A stretch of 64,000 nucleotides of DNA from an uncultured Alphaproteobacteria bacterium. GTDB lineage: Bacteria > Pseudomonadota > Alphaproteobacteria > HIMB59. The position numbers and the translations under genes were made by a program. The notes under the pieces were generated by a model. The model worked only from the letters and a program-made list of their open reading frames with translations, was not told the origin of the DNA and did not search any database. The DNA is taken from the NCBI GenBank assembly GCA_902526965.1, contig CABZMT010000003.1, positions 56,709 to 120,708 of the forward strand. Direction: 5' to 3'. Below, in pieces: positions 9,003-20,372 of the stretch; position 1 is the first letter of the stretch, and each line of letters begins with the position of its first letter.

Positions 9003-9951
9003 CTGTAAGTTTACTCAGTATAAACTTTTGCATTTTTGTTTCTAACAATATTTTCATTAACAAAATTATAATTACAGTATAAATAAATCTAAAAAATAAA
9101 ATGCCAGAAATATGACTACCTAATAGTAAAATCAATATTGTATCTTCAATTATGCTATGGCAGAGACTTAGGAATGACAGGGATAATAAAATATCTTTCT
9201 TTGAGATATTATTTTTTTTAGACTCCTCAATTAAAAAACCTCCACCAAAGGATATTCCCAGAGTTAAACCAATTAAAATTATATTAGCTACTTTCTCAGA
9301 CATGCCTAAATAAGACAAAGGAATTTTCATTATATTAATTATAAATGTCCAAACACCTAAGGCCTTAAGGACATTAATTGTTGTTATGATAAAAAATATT
9401 ATCAAAAATATTATGAAGAAATTTTGAATTTGTAGGATGGCCCATTCAAAATTTGAAACTAATTCATTTGGCACTTGTAAAACTGACTGATTAGGCTTAC
9501 TGAATAATTCATATTTAGTAAATATTAAGTTCAAAATTTTGCCTGCCATAATTGCATTTATAAATCTAAAGCTTAAATTGAATATCCAAGAAATCCTTGA
9601 TTTTTTTGCAATAGCTACCTCAATTGGCAGACTGTGAGCTATCAATATTATTAAACCTAAAATAGTAGTCTCAGCTACTGAATAATCAAAGATAGCTTGA
9701 AGTGATGCAAAAGCAGCTAATCCTGCATAAATATTTACCAATATCGCAGCCATCCAAACTAAGCCCAGTGAGCCATCTATTCCAATAAAACTTGTTAATG
9801 GTTCAAGAAATTTTGCTAAAAAAGGAATAGCTCCAATAAGTTCAAGAACTCTAATAATTATGACGACAGGAAGTATAACTTTGAATAAAATCCAAAAAAT
9901 TTTAGTAGTTTCTTGAAATATATTGACTAGTATTTTTTTAGATTTTTCCAT
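8995..9951 (-). CDS. nucleoside-recognition (GATE) domain membrane protein, putative transporter
   Basis: Eight or so TMs; GLAAFASLQAIFDYSVAETTILGLIILIAHSLPIE and LTLGISFGGGFLIEESKK...CHSIIEDTILILLLG. Confidence 0.65.
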   Translation of the reverse strand: MEKSKKILVNIFQETTKIFWILFKVILPVVIIIRVLELIGAIPFLAKFLEPLTSFIGIDGSLGLVWMAAILVNIYAGLAAFASLQAIFDYSVAETTILGLIILIAHSLPIEVAIAKKSRISWIFNLSFRFINAIMAGKILNLIFTKYELFSKPNQSVLQVPNELVSNFEWAILQIQNFFIIFLIIFFIITTINVLKALGVWTFIINIMKIPLSYLGMSEKVANIILIGLTLGISFGGGFLIEESKKNNISKKDILLSLSFLSLCHSIIEDTILILLLGSHISGILFFRFIYTVIIILLMKILLETKMQKFILSKLTDG

Positions 9952-9995
9952 TATGATGACAAATCAAATGATTTTACTTCTTTATAAAGAAATTA

Positions 9996-11465
9996 ATGGC
10001 AAGAACAAATAGTTTTACAATAAAAGCTTCATTAACAACATTATTGTTTTTAATAAGCTTAATTTGCTTTTACATAAGTTATCTAGATTTTATGAAGATT
10101 AAAGATGAAGAAACTATTATTTATGACGAAATGGAGATTAATTATTTTGATAAAAAAAAATTTCAAAAATACTATGAAATTATTAGTATTGAGAGTTTAA
10201 CTGATCCAATTTTTGATGAAAAAAAATCTAATAGTTATTTTGAAAATATTACACTGGAAAATTTATCTAATATTTTTGATAAAGATATAAATAAAGAAAA
10301 TAACAAAGTTAAATTAAATTCTTTAGATAATTTGAATCCCACTGAAGTTAAAAGAGATGAGGAGAATATTTATGAATTTAATGAAATTAAAGTCTCTAAA
10401 GGAGATAATTTTGCAAAAATATTAAAAAAAGGAGGCTTAAAAGGTAGAGATATAGACCTAGTAATTCTTAATGGAGAGGAATATTATGATTTTTCAAAAT
10501 TGTATATTGGGGATACTGTTAAAATTTTTAGTGATTACGGAAGTGAGGGATTAAAATTATTTAACCTCATTTACAAATATTCTGACACAAAAGAGCTAAT
10601 AATATCTTATTTAGACAACAGTTTTATTTATAAAATTATAGAAATCCCTCTAATTTCTGAAAAAATTTTTGTATCTGGAGAAATTAAAACAAGTTTGTAT
10701 AAAGCCATGAAAGATCAAGGATTATCAGAGATAGTAATAAATGAAATTATAAGGATTTATAGTTTTGATGTTGATTTTCAGAGAGATATTTATGAAGGGG
10801 ATAAGTTTGAAATGATATTTACAAAAAAAACAAATAAGGATGGTGAGACGGTTCAAATTGAGGATCCAAAATATCTTATGCTATCATCAAGGGGCACCCC
10901 GCTATTGTACTATCTTTACAATACAGATGAATTCAGTGAATATTTTGACGAAAAAGGGAAGGGAATGACAAAAAGCTTGATGAAAACTCCTATAAATGGA
11001 GCGAGGCTTAGTTCTAATTATGGCATGAGAAAACATCCTATATCTGGTTACAATAAAATGCACAAAGGGGTAGATTTTGCTGCCCCATCAGGAACTCCGA
11101 TATTTGCTGCTGGAAATGGTGTCATAGAGTATGCAGGTAGAAACGGAGGATATGGAAAATATATAAGAATACGTCATGATAGTACTTACAAAACGGCTTA
11201 TGCTCACTTAAAAAGTTACAAAAAAGGGATAACCAGTGGTGTGAGAGTTAAACAAGGTGATGTTATTGGATATGTTGGTTCAACTGGAAAATCTACTGGG
11301 CCTCATTTACATTATGAGATTATTGTCAACGGTGTTCAAATTAACCCAGCAAAACTTAAACTTCCCTCTGGAAGAAAGCTTAACAAACAACAGCTCAATG
11401 AGTTTAAAAGTCTAGTTTTAAGTATAGATGAAGAAGTAGGTATTTATAAAAATATGATCAACTAA
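9996..11465 (+). CDS. M23 family murein endopeptidase (LytM domain)
   Basis: N-terminal TM; GMRKHPISGYNKMHKGVDFAAPSGTPIFAAGNGVIEYAG...RIRHDSTYKTAYAHL...VGSTGKSTGPHLHYEI. Confidence 0.95.
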   Translation: MARTNSFTIKASLTTLLFLISLICFYISYLDFMKIKDEETIIYDEMEINYFDKKKFQKYYEIISIESLTDPIFDEKKSNSYFENITLENLSNIFDKDINKENNKVKLNSLDNLNPTEVKRDEENIYEFNEIKVSKGDNFAKILKKGGLKGRDIDLVILNGEEYYDFSKLYIGDTVKIFSDYGSEGLKLFNLIYKYSDTKELIISYLDNSFIYKIIEIPLISEKIFVSGEIKTSLYKAMKDQGLSEIVINEIIRIYSFDVDFQRDIYEGDKFEMIFTKKTNKDGETVQIEDPKYLMLSSRGTPLLYYLYNTDEFSEYFDEKGKGMTKSLMKTPINGARLSSNYGMRKHPISGYNKMHKGVDFAAPSGTPIFAAGNGVIEYAGRNGGYGKYIRIRHDSTYKTAYAHLKSYKKGITSGVRVKQGDVIGYVGSTGKSTGPHLHYEIIVNGVQINPAKLKLPSGRKLNKQQLNEFKSLVLSIDEEVGIYKNMIN

Positions 11466-11851
11466 GCTAATTGGCTGGCTAAATCGTCAAAATCAGATTT
11501 TGAGGATTGTTCTGTCTTATCTTCTTTTTTTGTATCAATATCATTTTTTTCAGATTTATCTTTATTAATAATTTTTCTGGCAACAAAACCTCTATTGGAG
11601 TTATCTGTTTGTCTAAAATAATGCTCAGCATGTTGAAGGTAAAACTGCTCTAAGACGTCATCACCCTGGCCTTTAGCATCTTTTGCTTTGTTAAGAAATT
11701 CATTATATTGGTCTTTTGGATTCTTACCATTTCTTTTATAGCCATTAGAATTACCGTTAGCTTGTAAGTATGGAGAGTCTGCCACTCCACCTCTAGAGGA
11801 GTTTATTTTTCTTTGCCCACCGTAGGGCTTTCGTTTTACAAAATTTTTCAT
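11462..11851 (-). CDS. DUF4167 domain protein
   Basis: Basic N-terminus followed by KDQYNEFLNKAKDAKGQGDDVLEQFYLQHAEHYFRQ. Confidence 0.85.
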   Translation of the reverse strand: MKNFVKRKPYGGQRKINSSRGGVADSPYLQANGNSNGYKRNGKNPKDQYNEFLNKAKDAKGQGDDVLEQFYLQHAEHYFRQTDNSNRGFVARKIINKDKSEKNDIDTKKEDKTEQSSKSDFDDLASQLA

Positions 11852-11883
11852 AAATTTTATTCGATTATCCTAAAATAAGCCCA

Positions 11884-12753
11884 TCAATTAGTGTTAGGGA
11901 GTGTTATCTTTATCAATCTATCTAAACTAAGATAATCAACCTTTTTATAAACTATTTTTATACCTTTTTCTAATAGATATTTATACATATTTTCAGTAAT
12001 AATTGGATCAATTTCAAAATATAAAGACCCTTTAAATTTAACATTAATTAAATAATCAATAATTTTTATATAATAATCTATACCTAATTCTCCTCCATCA
12101 AGTGATATCCTAGGGTCATACAACGTTTCATTATTTAAACTCAGATAATTAATTGTTGGTATATAAGGAGGGTTACAAACGATAACATCAATATTTTTTA
12201 ATCTATTTATTGGATAATTTTCAAATAAATTTGAATGAAATAACATTGAATTTTTTTGTTTTTCAAATTTTATAATATTTTTTTTGCAAGCACTTAGGGC
12301 TTTTTTGGAAACATCTATAAAGTCGCAAAAAGAATTTTCTAACTCATCTATAATAGAAATACCTAAGCAGCCAGTTCCACAACACAAATCAAGAAAATTA
12401 AATTTATTTTTATTTTTAATTTGTAAGCAATCATTTAAAATTTGTTCAACTAAAATTTCTGAGTCTGCTCTGGGATCTAGAGTATAATCATCTGTATAAA
12501 AAATATTTTTCCAAAAGCCTTTTTCATTAATAATTTTTGCTAATGGTTTTCCTTTAATTCTTTCATTTAAGATCTTATTAATTAATTCATTATCAATCTC
12601 ACTATCGTTGACGTCTATATAATTTTTTTTATTTGCAGAATATGAAATCATTATTTGAGACTCTTGCTCAGCTTGATTACCTGAAACTGTATTTAATTTT
12701 TCAAGAAGTCTTTTTTTTATTTCTAATTTACTTAAGCGGTCATTATTTAACAT
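11884..12753 (-). CDS. prmC: peptide chain release factor N5-glutamine methyltransferase
   Basis: [38 protein letters not shown]; adjacent to prfA. Confidence 0.95.
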   Translation of the reverse strand: MLNNDRLSKLEIKKRLLEKLNTVSGNQAEQESQIMISYSANKKNYIDVNDSEIDNELINKILNERIKGKPLAKIINEKGFWKNIFYTDDYTLDPRADSEILVEQILNDCLQIKNKNKFNFLDLCCGTGCLGISIIDELENSFCDFIDVSKKALSACKKNIIKFEKQKNSMLFHSNLFENYPINRLKNIDVIVCNPPYIPTINYLSLNNETLYDPRISLDGGELGIDYYIKIIDYLINVKFKGSLYFEIDPIITENMYKYLLEKGIKIVYKKVDYLSLDRLIKITLPNTN

Positions 12754-13822
12754 TTAATTGACTCAGCTTATCAGCTTGTTCACTTGCAGACAAAGCTGAT
12801 ATCATTTCATCCAATGCCTCGCCAGTTAAGAATTGATCTAATTTATAAAGTGTTAAGTTAATTCTATGATCAGAGACTCTTCCCTGTGGAAAATTATAAG
12901 TTCTAATTCTTTCAGATCTATCTCCAGAGCCAACTTGATTTTTTCTATTTGATGACTCTTCTTCCTGTTTTTTAATTCTTTCTAACTCATATAATCTCGA
13001 ACGTAGAATTTTTAACGCTTTAGCTTTATTTTTATGTTGAGATCTCTCATCTTGTTGAGTTACCACTATGTTTGAAGGAAGGTGTGTGATTCTTACTGCA
13101 CTATCTGTAGTATTGACTGATTGTCCTCCTGCTCCACCTGATCTATAAACGTCTATTCTAAGGTCAGTATCTTTTATATCTAAATCTACATCCTCAGCCT
13201 CTGGTAAAACAGCTACCGTAGCAGCTGATGTGTGAATTCTACCACCAGACTCAGTTTCAGGAATACGTTGAACTCTATGAACACCAGACTCATTTTTTAA
13301 AAATTTGAATACACCATCTCCCTTAATCTCAATTATTGCCTCTTTAATTCCTTTCAAGCCAGTCTCACTTTTTTCCATTGGCTGGAACTTCCAATTTTTC
13401 AATGAGGAATATCTCTCATACATTCTATACAAATCACCTGCAAATAAAGCAGCCTCATCCCCTCCAGTACCAGCCCTAATTTCTAAAATTACATTTTTGT
13501 CATCAGCCTCATCTTTAGGTAATAGAGCTATAAGTAATTCTTTGTTTTTAGTTTCTAAATTTTTTTCAAAAACAGGTAATTCTTGTTTTGCTATATCTCT
13601 TAAATCTTCGTCACTCTCATTTTCAAGAATTTCTTTGTAATCTTTAATCTCCTTATTTAAATTTTTTATTACATTAGATAAAGTAATAATCGGTTCTAAT
13701 TTTGATAAGTCTTTATTTATTTGAATGATTTCCTTGTTATCTAAGTTTTGTGAGTTTAAAAGTTTTTCGTTTAAATGATCGAATTTACTTTTTAAGTCAT
13801 TGATTTGTTTATCTAATTTCAT
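12743..13822 (-). CDS. prfA: peptide chain release factor 1
   Basis: GGQ motif [46 protein letters not shown]. Confidence 0.97.
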   Translation of the reverse strand: MKLDKQINDLKSKFDHLNEKLLNSQNLDNKEIIQINKDLSKLEPIITLSNVIKNLNKEIKDYKEILENESDEDLRDIAKQELPVFEKNLETKNKELLIALLPKDEADDKNVILEIRAGTGGDEAALFAGDLYRMYERYSSLKNWKFQPMEKSETGLKGIKEAIIEIKGDGVFKFLKNESGVHRVQRIPETESGGRIHTSAATVAVLPEAEDVDLDIKDTDLRIDVYRSGGAGGQSVNTTDSAVRITHLPSNIVVTQQDERSQHKNKAKALKILRSRLYELERIKKQEEESSNRKNQVGSGDRSERIRTYNFPQGRVSDHRINLTLYKLDQFLTGEALDEMISALSASEQADKLSQLNVK

Positions 13823-15056
13823 TTTTTAGCTCAAATTTAGAAATTTCAAAAGTTTGTTGACTTTTATTTTTTAAATCTTTTAAGATTATTTTATTAGAAT
13901 TTATTTCCTCTTCGCCAATAAGAAGAATAAAACTAAAATTATTTTTATCAGCATAGCTAAAAAGTTTTTTGATATTTTTATTTACTCTTACTTCGTGATT
14001 ATATTTAAAGTTATATATTTGTTTTAAAATTCTATTATTGTTTAAGTAAGTCTCATCTTGAACAGCAAATAATATTTTATTCTTTGACTTTGATTTTTCA
14101 TCTTCAATCGTTATTAAATCCATTAATCTTTCAACACCAGCTGCCCAGCCTATTCCTGGGATATCCCTAGATGAAATCATACTAATTAACTTGTCATACC
14201 TACCACCAGCTAATATTGCATTTTGTCTTTTATGCTCTATAGTTTGGTATTCAAAAGTAGTGTGCGAATAATAATCTAATCCTCTTACTAATTTTGGTTC
14301 CTCATAAAATTCTATTTCATTACTATTTAGAAGTTTTTTTACCTGGTCAAAATAATTTTTACTTTCATTAGATAAGTGTTCACCAATTTTTGGTGCATTT
14401 TTCAAAATTTCAGTATCTTCTGGGTCTTTGCTGTCCAAAATTCTCAATGGGTTTTTATCTAGTCTTGAAATTGATGTTTCAGATAATTGATTTTTAAAAT
14501 CGCTTAAATATTTTTTTAATAATATAGAGTAACTGAGCTGATCGTCTTTTGATCCAAGTGAATTTATCAATAGCTTGTATTTATTTTTACTCACCCCCAG
14601 TTTATCCAATAATAGCTTTGCAATTAGAATTGGTTCAAAATCAATATAAGGACTTTTTTCCCCGATAGTCTCAATATTTATCTGATGAAACTGTCTATAT
14701 CTACCCTTCTGGGGCCTTTCTCTTCTAAACATAGGGCCGTGGGTAACTAATTTCATTAAACCAGATTGATAATTTGATGCAGCAAACCTTGCTAGACCAC
14801 TAGTAGCCTCAGGTCTCAAACATATATTAATTTCACCTTTATCAAGAAATGAATACATTTCTTTAGAGACAATGTCAGTTTGTTCACCAACAGCTCTTGA
14901 AAATAACTCCTGTTGTTCAATAATAGGGGTTTGTATAGATTGAAAATTAAATTTTTTACAAACTGAGTAAAAACTTTCAATAATAAATTCAAACTTTTCC
15001 ATCTCAGCTCCGTAAATATCATGTGTGCCTTTGACTAAATTAATATTATTTTTCAT
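13809..15056 (-). CDS. hisS: histidyl-tRNA synthetase
   Basis: [53 protein letters not shown]. Confidence 0.97.
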   Translation of the reverse strand: MKNNINLVKGTHDIYGAEMEKFEFIIESFYSVCKKFNFQSIQTPIIEQQELFSRAVGEQTDIVSKEMYSFLDKGEINICLRPEATSGLARFAASNYQSGLMKLVTHGPMFRRERPQKGRYRQFHQINIETIGEKSPYIDFEPILIAKLLLDKLGVSKNKYKLLINSLGSKDDQLSYSILLKKYLSDFKNQLSETSISRLDKNPLRILDSKDPEDTEILKNAPKIGEHLSNESKNYFDQVKKLLNSNEIEFYEEPKLVRGLDYYSHTTFEYQTIEHKRQNAILAGGRYDKLISMISSRDIPGIGWAAGVERLMDLITIEDEKSKSKNKILFAVQDETYLNNNRILKQIYNFKYNHEVRVNKNIKKLFSYADKNNFSFILLIGEEEINSNKIILKDLKNKSQQTFEISKFELKNEIR

Positions 15057-16147
15057 TTTAGATGATGTATCTGTTCCACTTTACCTTCTATAGTTTCAAC
15101 CAAGTACTCAACTAAATCTTCATTTTGAATTCGATGACTTTTTTCACCATCCACGTAAACCATATGTGTATTATTACCACCTCCTGTAATACCTATATTT
15201 GTCATGGTGGCCTCTCCAGGCCCGTTAACAACACATCCAATAATAGAAACTGTAATAGGTTTTTTAATATGAGAAAGTTTTTTTTCAACACTCTTAACTG
15301 TCTCAATCACATCGAACTGCTGTCTAGCACAGGACGGACATGATATTATGGTAACACCATAGTCTCTTAAATTTAGTGATTTTAACATTTCAAATCCCAC
15401 CTTAACTTCTTGTGTTGGATGATCAGAAAGTGAGACTCTCACAGTATCACCGATACCATCATAAAGGAGTAATCCAAGACCAATAGATGACTTAATAGAA
15501 CCACTAAAATAACTTCCAGCCTCAGTAATACCTAAATGAAGTGGATATTCACAAAAATTAGATAACATTCTATAAGACTCTACAGCAGTGAAAACATTTG
15601 AGGCTTTAACACTTATTTTGAAATTATCGAAATTAAGATCCTCCAATAATTTAATATTTAATTTAGCACTTTCAAATAACGCTTCAGCAGTTGGACTTTT
15701 ATATTTTTCTAAAATTGATTTTTCTAAGCTTCCAGCATTAACACCTATTCTAATAGGTATTTTATTCTGTTTAGCGGCCTCAACAACCTCTTTTACCTTT
15801 TCTCTAGAGCCAATGTTACCAGGATTTATTCGTAAGCAATGAGCTCCATTTTCTGCCGCCTCAAGTGCTCTTTTATAATGAAAGTGTATATCAGCTACTA
15901 AAGGAATATTTATTTCTGGAATTATTTTTTTTAATGCTTGTGATGATTTTTCATCAGGAACTGAAACTCTGACTATGTCACATCCTTCTTGTTCGATTTG
16001 TGATATCTGCTCAAGCGTTGCATCAATGTCATGTGTAAGAGTATTTGTCATTGTTTGAACAGTGATTGGCGAGTCTCCTCCAACATATATATTTCCAATT
16101 TGAATTTTTTTTGTTTTTTTTCTCTTTATTGAGTGAGAATATTTCAT
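15053..16147 (-). CDS. ispG: 4-hydroxy-3-methylbut-2-enyl diphosphate synthase
   Basis: [45 protein letters not shown]. Confidence 0.97.
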   Translation of the reverse strand: MKYSHSIKRKKTKKIQIGNIYVGGDSPITVQTMTNTLTHDIDATLEQISQIEQEGCDIVRVSVPDEKSSQALKKIIPEINIPLVADIHFHYKRALEAAENGAHCLRINPGNIGSREKVKEVVEAAKQNKIPIRIGVNAGSLEKSILEKYKSPTAEALFESAKLNIKLLEDLNFDNFKISVKASNVFTAVESYRMLSNFCEYPLHLGITEAGSYFSGSIKSSIGLGLLLYDGIGDTVRVSLSDHPTQEVKVGFEMLKSLNLRDYGVTIISCPSCARQQFDVIETVKSVEKKLSHIKKPITVSIIGCVVNGPGEATMTNIGITGGGNNTHMVYVDGEKSHRIQNEDLVEYLVETIEGKVEQIHHLK

Positions 16148-16863
16148 AATAGAGCTTCTAAATCTTTAATATTAAAGTTTAATAAATAAGAATTTAATCC
16201 CTCACTAACTTTAATTTCTATACCTCTGTATATTATCTTTTCGACATTATTTATATTAGATAAATCAATCAAAAAATCATTGTCTAAATCAAGATTAAGT
16301 TCACTTGATTGAAATATCTCGCCAAATTGTATGGTTTTTCTATTTTTATTTTGAACCTTATAATAAATAGTCTTATTAGATTTTGAAAAAATTGATACTT
16401 TTTGTGAATAACTCACCCTGCTTGATAAAGTAAGATTATTTACAAATTCATCATGACTCAACTCATTTAAATTATACTGAGAGGATAAATTTAAAACATC
16501 CATATAAACTTGGTCTTTATCAATATTTCTAATTGAAATTTGATTATTAAATTTATTATAAATATTAAAAGACAGTAAAACTAAAACTGTAAAAACAAGC
16601 AGTAACAAGAAGTAAACTATTGAAAGCCTTGTGTAATCAATAGGAATATCACTAATAGAGTTTTTGTATTTAACCTCATATCCTAAGTATCTATATATAG
16701 ATTTTTTATATGTTGATTGGTAAGCTTTAAATTTATCAGGCAACTGTAAATTTTCCTCTAGCAAACGGATTATTTCAGGGTCTAATTTTAAACCCTTGGA
16801 TAAATCATTTATAGATAATCCTTTTTTAGTTCTTGCCTCTTTGATTGAAATTAAATTCTCCAA
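16144..16863 (-). CDS. RodZ-like protein (HTH - TM - DUF4115-like)
   Basis: N-terminal HTH ([32 protein letters not shown]), central TM ([20 protein letters not shown]), beta-rich C-terminus. Confidence 0.75.
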   Translation of the reverse strand: MENLISIKEARTKKGLSINDLSKGLKLDPEIIRLLEENLQLPDKFKAYQSTYKKSIYRYLGYEVKYKNSISDIPIDYTRLSIVYFLLLLVFTVLVLLSFNIYNKFNNQISIRNIDKDQVYMDVLNLSSQYNLNELSHDEFVNNLTLSSRVSYSQKVSIFSKSNKTIYYKVQNKNRKTIQFGEIFQSSELNLDLDNDFLIDLSNINNVEKIIYRGIEIKVSEGLNSYLLNFNIKDLEALL

Positions 16864-16869
16864 AAATTC

Positions 16870-18084
16870 TTATTTGTGTAGTTTAAAGGCTTGATGTAAC
16901 TTTTGTACAGCCAAGTCAGTATGTTCTTCATCTATTAAAATACTTATTTTGATTTCAGAAGTAGTAATAACTTGAATATTTATTTTATTTTTTCCTAAAG
17001 TGTCAAATAGAGTCTGGGCTACTCCAGCGTGAGATCTCATCCCCACTCCGACTACTGAAATTTTTGAAATATGATTAGAAGAAATAATCTTTTTGTATCC
17101 TATTTTGGATTTCTCTTTTTTTAATATTTTTAATGCTTTTTCTAGATCCGCCCTTGGAAGTGTAAAAGATAAGTTTGCAAACTTTCCATCTTGGGAAATA
17201 TTTTGAAGTATCATATCCACATTTATGTTTCCTTTGGCTAAAGGTCCAAAGATCTTAGATGAAACACCAGGTTTGTCTAAAACTCTCGAGAGAGTAATCT
17301 TCGCTTCGTCTTTAGTATAAGCTATTCCGCTTACAGTATTTTTCTCTAAAACACTTTTCTCATCAGCTATGATTGTGCCAATTTTTTTTGGTTTTAAAGA
17401 TGACCTAACACTTAATTTAGTATTTTTTCTCATAGCTAATTCGACAGAACGAGTTTGAAGAACCTTAGCCCCTTGAGAGGCTAATTCAAGCATTTCTTCG
17501 TATGAAATTTTATTTATTTTTTTTGCGTTAGGCACTATGTTTGGATCAGTAGTGAAAACACCCTCCACATCGGTATAAATAATACACTCAGCGTCCATAG
17601 CTGCAGCTACTGCGACAGCACTAGTATCAGAGCCGCCTCTGCCTAAAGTAGTTATTTCTCTCCTCTCATTTATACCTTGAAACCCAGGAACTACTAGAAC
17701 ATCTAAATTCTCTAATTCATTTAACAAAAAGTTTTTATTAACGGACAAAATTCTTGACTTCATATGCTCTGAAGAGGTTATTATAGGTATTTGCCAACTA
17801 TGAAGAGATTTAGATTTAGTCTTTTGATTATTTAGATAAATAGACATTAAAGCGCAAGAAAGATTTTCTCCTGTGGAAATGGCGTTATCAAAGTCAACTG
17901 GATTTGGGTATTTTGAAAAAGATTTAGTTAAATTGATAAGACGATCAGTCTCACCAGACATTGCAGATAGCACAACTATAACTTTTGACTTTTTTGACCA
18001 ATCACAAATAATATTCGCTGATCTTTTAATGGCCTCAAAGCTTCCGACTGATGTGCCGCCAAATTTTAAAACTTTAATTTTCAT
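16870..18084 (-). CDS. lysC: aspartate kinase
   Basis: VLKFGGTSVGSFEAI, TTLGRGGSDTSAVAVAAAMDAECIIYTDVEGVFTTDP, ACT domains. Confidence 0.97.
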   Translation of the reverse strand: MKIKVLKFGGTSVGSFEAIKRSANIICDWSKKSKVIVVLSAMSGETDRLINLTKSFSKYPNPVDFDNAISTGENLSCALMSIYLNNQKTKSKSLHSWQIPIITSSEHMKSRILSVNKNFLLNELENLDVLVVPGFQGINERREITTLGRGGSDTSAVAVAAAMDAECIIYTDVEGVFTTDPNIVPNAKKINKISYEEMLELASQGAKVLQTRSVELAMRKNTKLSVRSSLKPKKIGTIIADEKSVLEKNTVSGIAYTKDEAKITLSRVLDKPGVSSKIFGPLAKGNINVDMILQNISQDGKFANLSFTLPRADLEKALKILKKEKSKIGYKKIISSNHISKISVVGVGMRSHAGVAQTLFDTLGKNKINIQVITTSEIKISILIDEEHTDLAVQKLHQAFKLHK

Positions 18085-18126
18085 GAATTACGGTAATATA
18101 CATTTAACATTTATGATGTAAAGAAC

Positions 18127-18783
18127 ATGGCTAAATATAATAAAGAATATTACGAACCATTGGAGCAAATGATGGCTGTAAGGCATCAGTATATGACCAA
18201 AATATTAAGGGATCATACTTATCAGGATATTTATGATTTTTTCCAAAATAAACAAGTTTTAGATCTTGGATGTGGTACAGGTGAGTTCTTAAATAATTAT
18301 TTCGAAATGGGAGCTAAGTGCACTGGTGTTGATATAGAAAAAAATTTCAAATTAAAAAATAAAAAAAACTTTAATCTCTATAACTTGGATGCCAATACTT
18401 TTTTAAAAAATTGTAAAAAAAAATTTGATATTATTTTTTTATTTGAATTTTTAGAACATTTAGAAGAGGGAGATAAACATAAACTCTTTAGAAGTCTTAT
18501 TAAAATATTAAATAAAAATGCTTTAATTTTTGTATCAACACTTAATAAGAATTTATTATCTAAATATTTAGCAATAGATATTGCTGAAAATATCATGAAG
18601 TTACTTCCCAAAAAAACTCATGAATACAATCTTTTTTTGTCACCAACTCAGTTACAGACCCTAAGTCAAAAATATAAGTTAAGTTTGTTAAACGTAGAGG
18701 GTCTGCAATACAATCCAATTATTAAGTCCTTTAAATTAAGTAAGGTAGATTTAGTAAATTATATTGGTGTTTTAAAGTATTAA
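18127..18783 (+). CDS. ubiG: UbiG-like 3-demethylubiquinone O-methyltransferase
   Basis: VLDLGCGTGEFLNNYFEMGAKCTGVDIEKN; conserved location next to lysC. Confidence 0.75.
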   Translation: MAKYNKEYYEPLEQMMAVRHQYMTKILRDHTYQDIYDFFQNKQVLDLGCGTGEFLNNYFEMGAKCTGVDIEKNFKLKNKKNFNLYNLDANTFLKNCKKKFDIIFLFEFLEHLEEGDKHKLFRSLIKILNKNALIFVSTLNKNLLSKYLAIDIAENIMKLLPKKTHEYNLFLSPTQLQTLSQKYKLSLLNVEGLQYNPIIKSFKLSKVDLVNYIGVLKY

Positions 18784-19214
18784 TTTTTCTTTTTTTCTTT
18801 TTGATTAAAAGGAAGTCTAATTAGTTGTATACCTTCCTCAACTAGTTCTTGACTCTCTTTATCAGTTGCTTCACCATAAATAGGCTTATCTTTAGTTTCT
18901 CCATAATAAATTTTTCTTGCCTCCTCTGGAAATTTTTTTCCAACATATGTAAAATTTTTTTCAATCTCAGATTTAATTTTATTTAATTGCTTATTATAGT
19001 TTGAAAATAACTTATTTTTTTTACGATTTATTTTTGACGAGCTTGTTGACTTATTAGCTACATTTGGTGCCATTACTGATTTTGATATTTTTGATGAATT
19101 ACAGAAAGGGCATTCAATTTGATTTTTTTTTCTTTGTTTTTCGAATGACGCTGAGTCATCAAAACTAGCTTCAAAAATATGTTCATTTTCACAAACTAAA
19201 TCAAATTTAATCAT
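18780..19214 (-). CDS. DUF1178 family protein
   Basis: MIKFDLVCENEHIFEASFDDSASFEKQ...QIECPFCNSSKISKSVMAPNV. Confidence 0.9.
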   Translation of the reverse strand: MIKFDLVCENEHIFEASFDDSASFEKQRKKNQIECPFCNSSKISKSVMAPNVANKSTSSSKINRKKNKLFSNYNKQLNKIKSEIEKNFTYVGKKFPEEARKIYYGETKDKPIYGEATDKESQELVEEGIQLIRLPFNQKEKKKN

Positions 19215-19253
19215 ACTTTTTATTTAGTCACTCAATGAGGATTTTCAATATTA

Positions 19254-20042
19254 TTAGTCAAAATTTCTATCATGATTTAAGACTGGTATCGCATTCTGAC
19301 ACTCTTGAACTTTATTTAAGTAAAGTTCGGATGTTATGATCATCTCATTGTCATCAGCCTCAGCTAAAATTTCTCCCCAGGGATCTACGATTAAGCTATG
19401 TCCATAAGTTGATCTATTCTCATTATTTACCCCCCATTGATTAGGGGCTAATATAAAAACGCCATTCTCAATTGCCCTTGCCTTAATTAGAGAATGCCAA
19501 TGAGCTTTTCCTGTTGTATATGTAAAAGCAGATGGGATTACAATAATTCCTGCTCCCTTTTTAGCTAAGGCTCGATACAGTTTTGGGTATCTTAAATCGT
19601 AACAAATAGAATGACCAATTGATTGACCTAATACTGTTGTCATTTTCAATTCACTACCAGATGTATAAAAATCACTCTCGTTATAACTTTCACCATTATT
19701 TAAAATTACATCAAACATATGGATTTTATCATAAATAGATACTATATGACCTTCAGGGTTAATCAAAATAGATCGATTATATAGTTTATTATTTTCAGTT
19801 ATAGGTAGTGATCCCAATAATAAATGAAGCTTATTAATCTTTGAAAACTCTTTGAAATATTTAATAGAGAAATGATGCATATCAAGCGAAATTTTGGATT
19901 TATTTGATAAAAAAAGAAAACACTCTGGTAGTAAAATAAAATCTGGATTAAAGGTCAAACTATCATTAAGAAATTTTTTTGATTTTTCAAAATTTTCATC
20001 AAAATTTGAACCGACAGTGATCTGAATTAAAGCAACCTTCAT
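19254..20042 (-). CDS. carbon-nitrogen hydrolase (Nit1/Nit2-like omega-amidase)
   Basis: E-K-C triad: LLPECFLF, YDKIHMFDV, SICYDLRYPKLYRALA. Confidence 0.93.
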   Translation of the reverse strand: MKVALIQITVGSNFDENFEKSKKFLNDSLTFNPDFILLPECFLFLSNKSKISLDMHHFSIKYFKEFSKINKLHLLLGSLPITENNKLYNRSILINPEGHIVSIYDKIHMFDVILNNGESYNESDFYTSGSELKMTTVLGQSIGHSICYDLRYPKLYRALAKKGAGIIVIPSAFTYTTGKAHWHSLIKARAIENGVFILAPNQWGVNNENRSTYGHSLIVDPWGEILAEADDNEMIITSELYLNKVQECQNAIPVLNHDRNFD

Positions 20043-20351
20043 TTAAGTATTTAATTTATAAATAGTAAAGCTTGAAACATCTTTAATAGCTTTATGAATT
20101 TTTATTTTTTCTTGTGGTAAAATTGAAATGCTATGATTAGAGAATAAAATATAGTCTAACTGTTTATCCTCTTTTATTAGAGTTAGCTTTAAGGTCTTAT
20201 CTTTATTCAGAACTACTATAGGCTCTTCAGCAGAATACATTAATTCATTCTCGTTATTAGAAGTGACTATATCAGCAAATTCCTTATGGAATATTTCAGG
20301 ATTTTCGTAAAAGGATAATCTTTTTTGATCTAAATTAAATCTCGATATCAT
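20043..20351 (-). CDS. hypothetical protein, 102 aa
   Basis: Open reading frame abutting the nitrilase gene; no recognised domain. Confidence 0.6.
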   Translation of the reverse strand: MISRFNLDQKRLSFYENPEIFHKEFADIVTSNNENELMYSAEEPIVVLNKDKTLKLTLIKEDKQLDYILFSNHSISILPQEKIKIHKAIKDVSSFTIYKLNT

Positions 20352-20372
20352 GTTACGTTACTTTAACATATT

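Noticed and set aside
13305-13640. Plus-strand 111-aa ORF opposite prfA
   Set aside because: Shadow ORF over conserved prfA coding sequence; Ser/Leu-rich composition typical of antisense translation.
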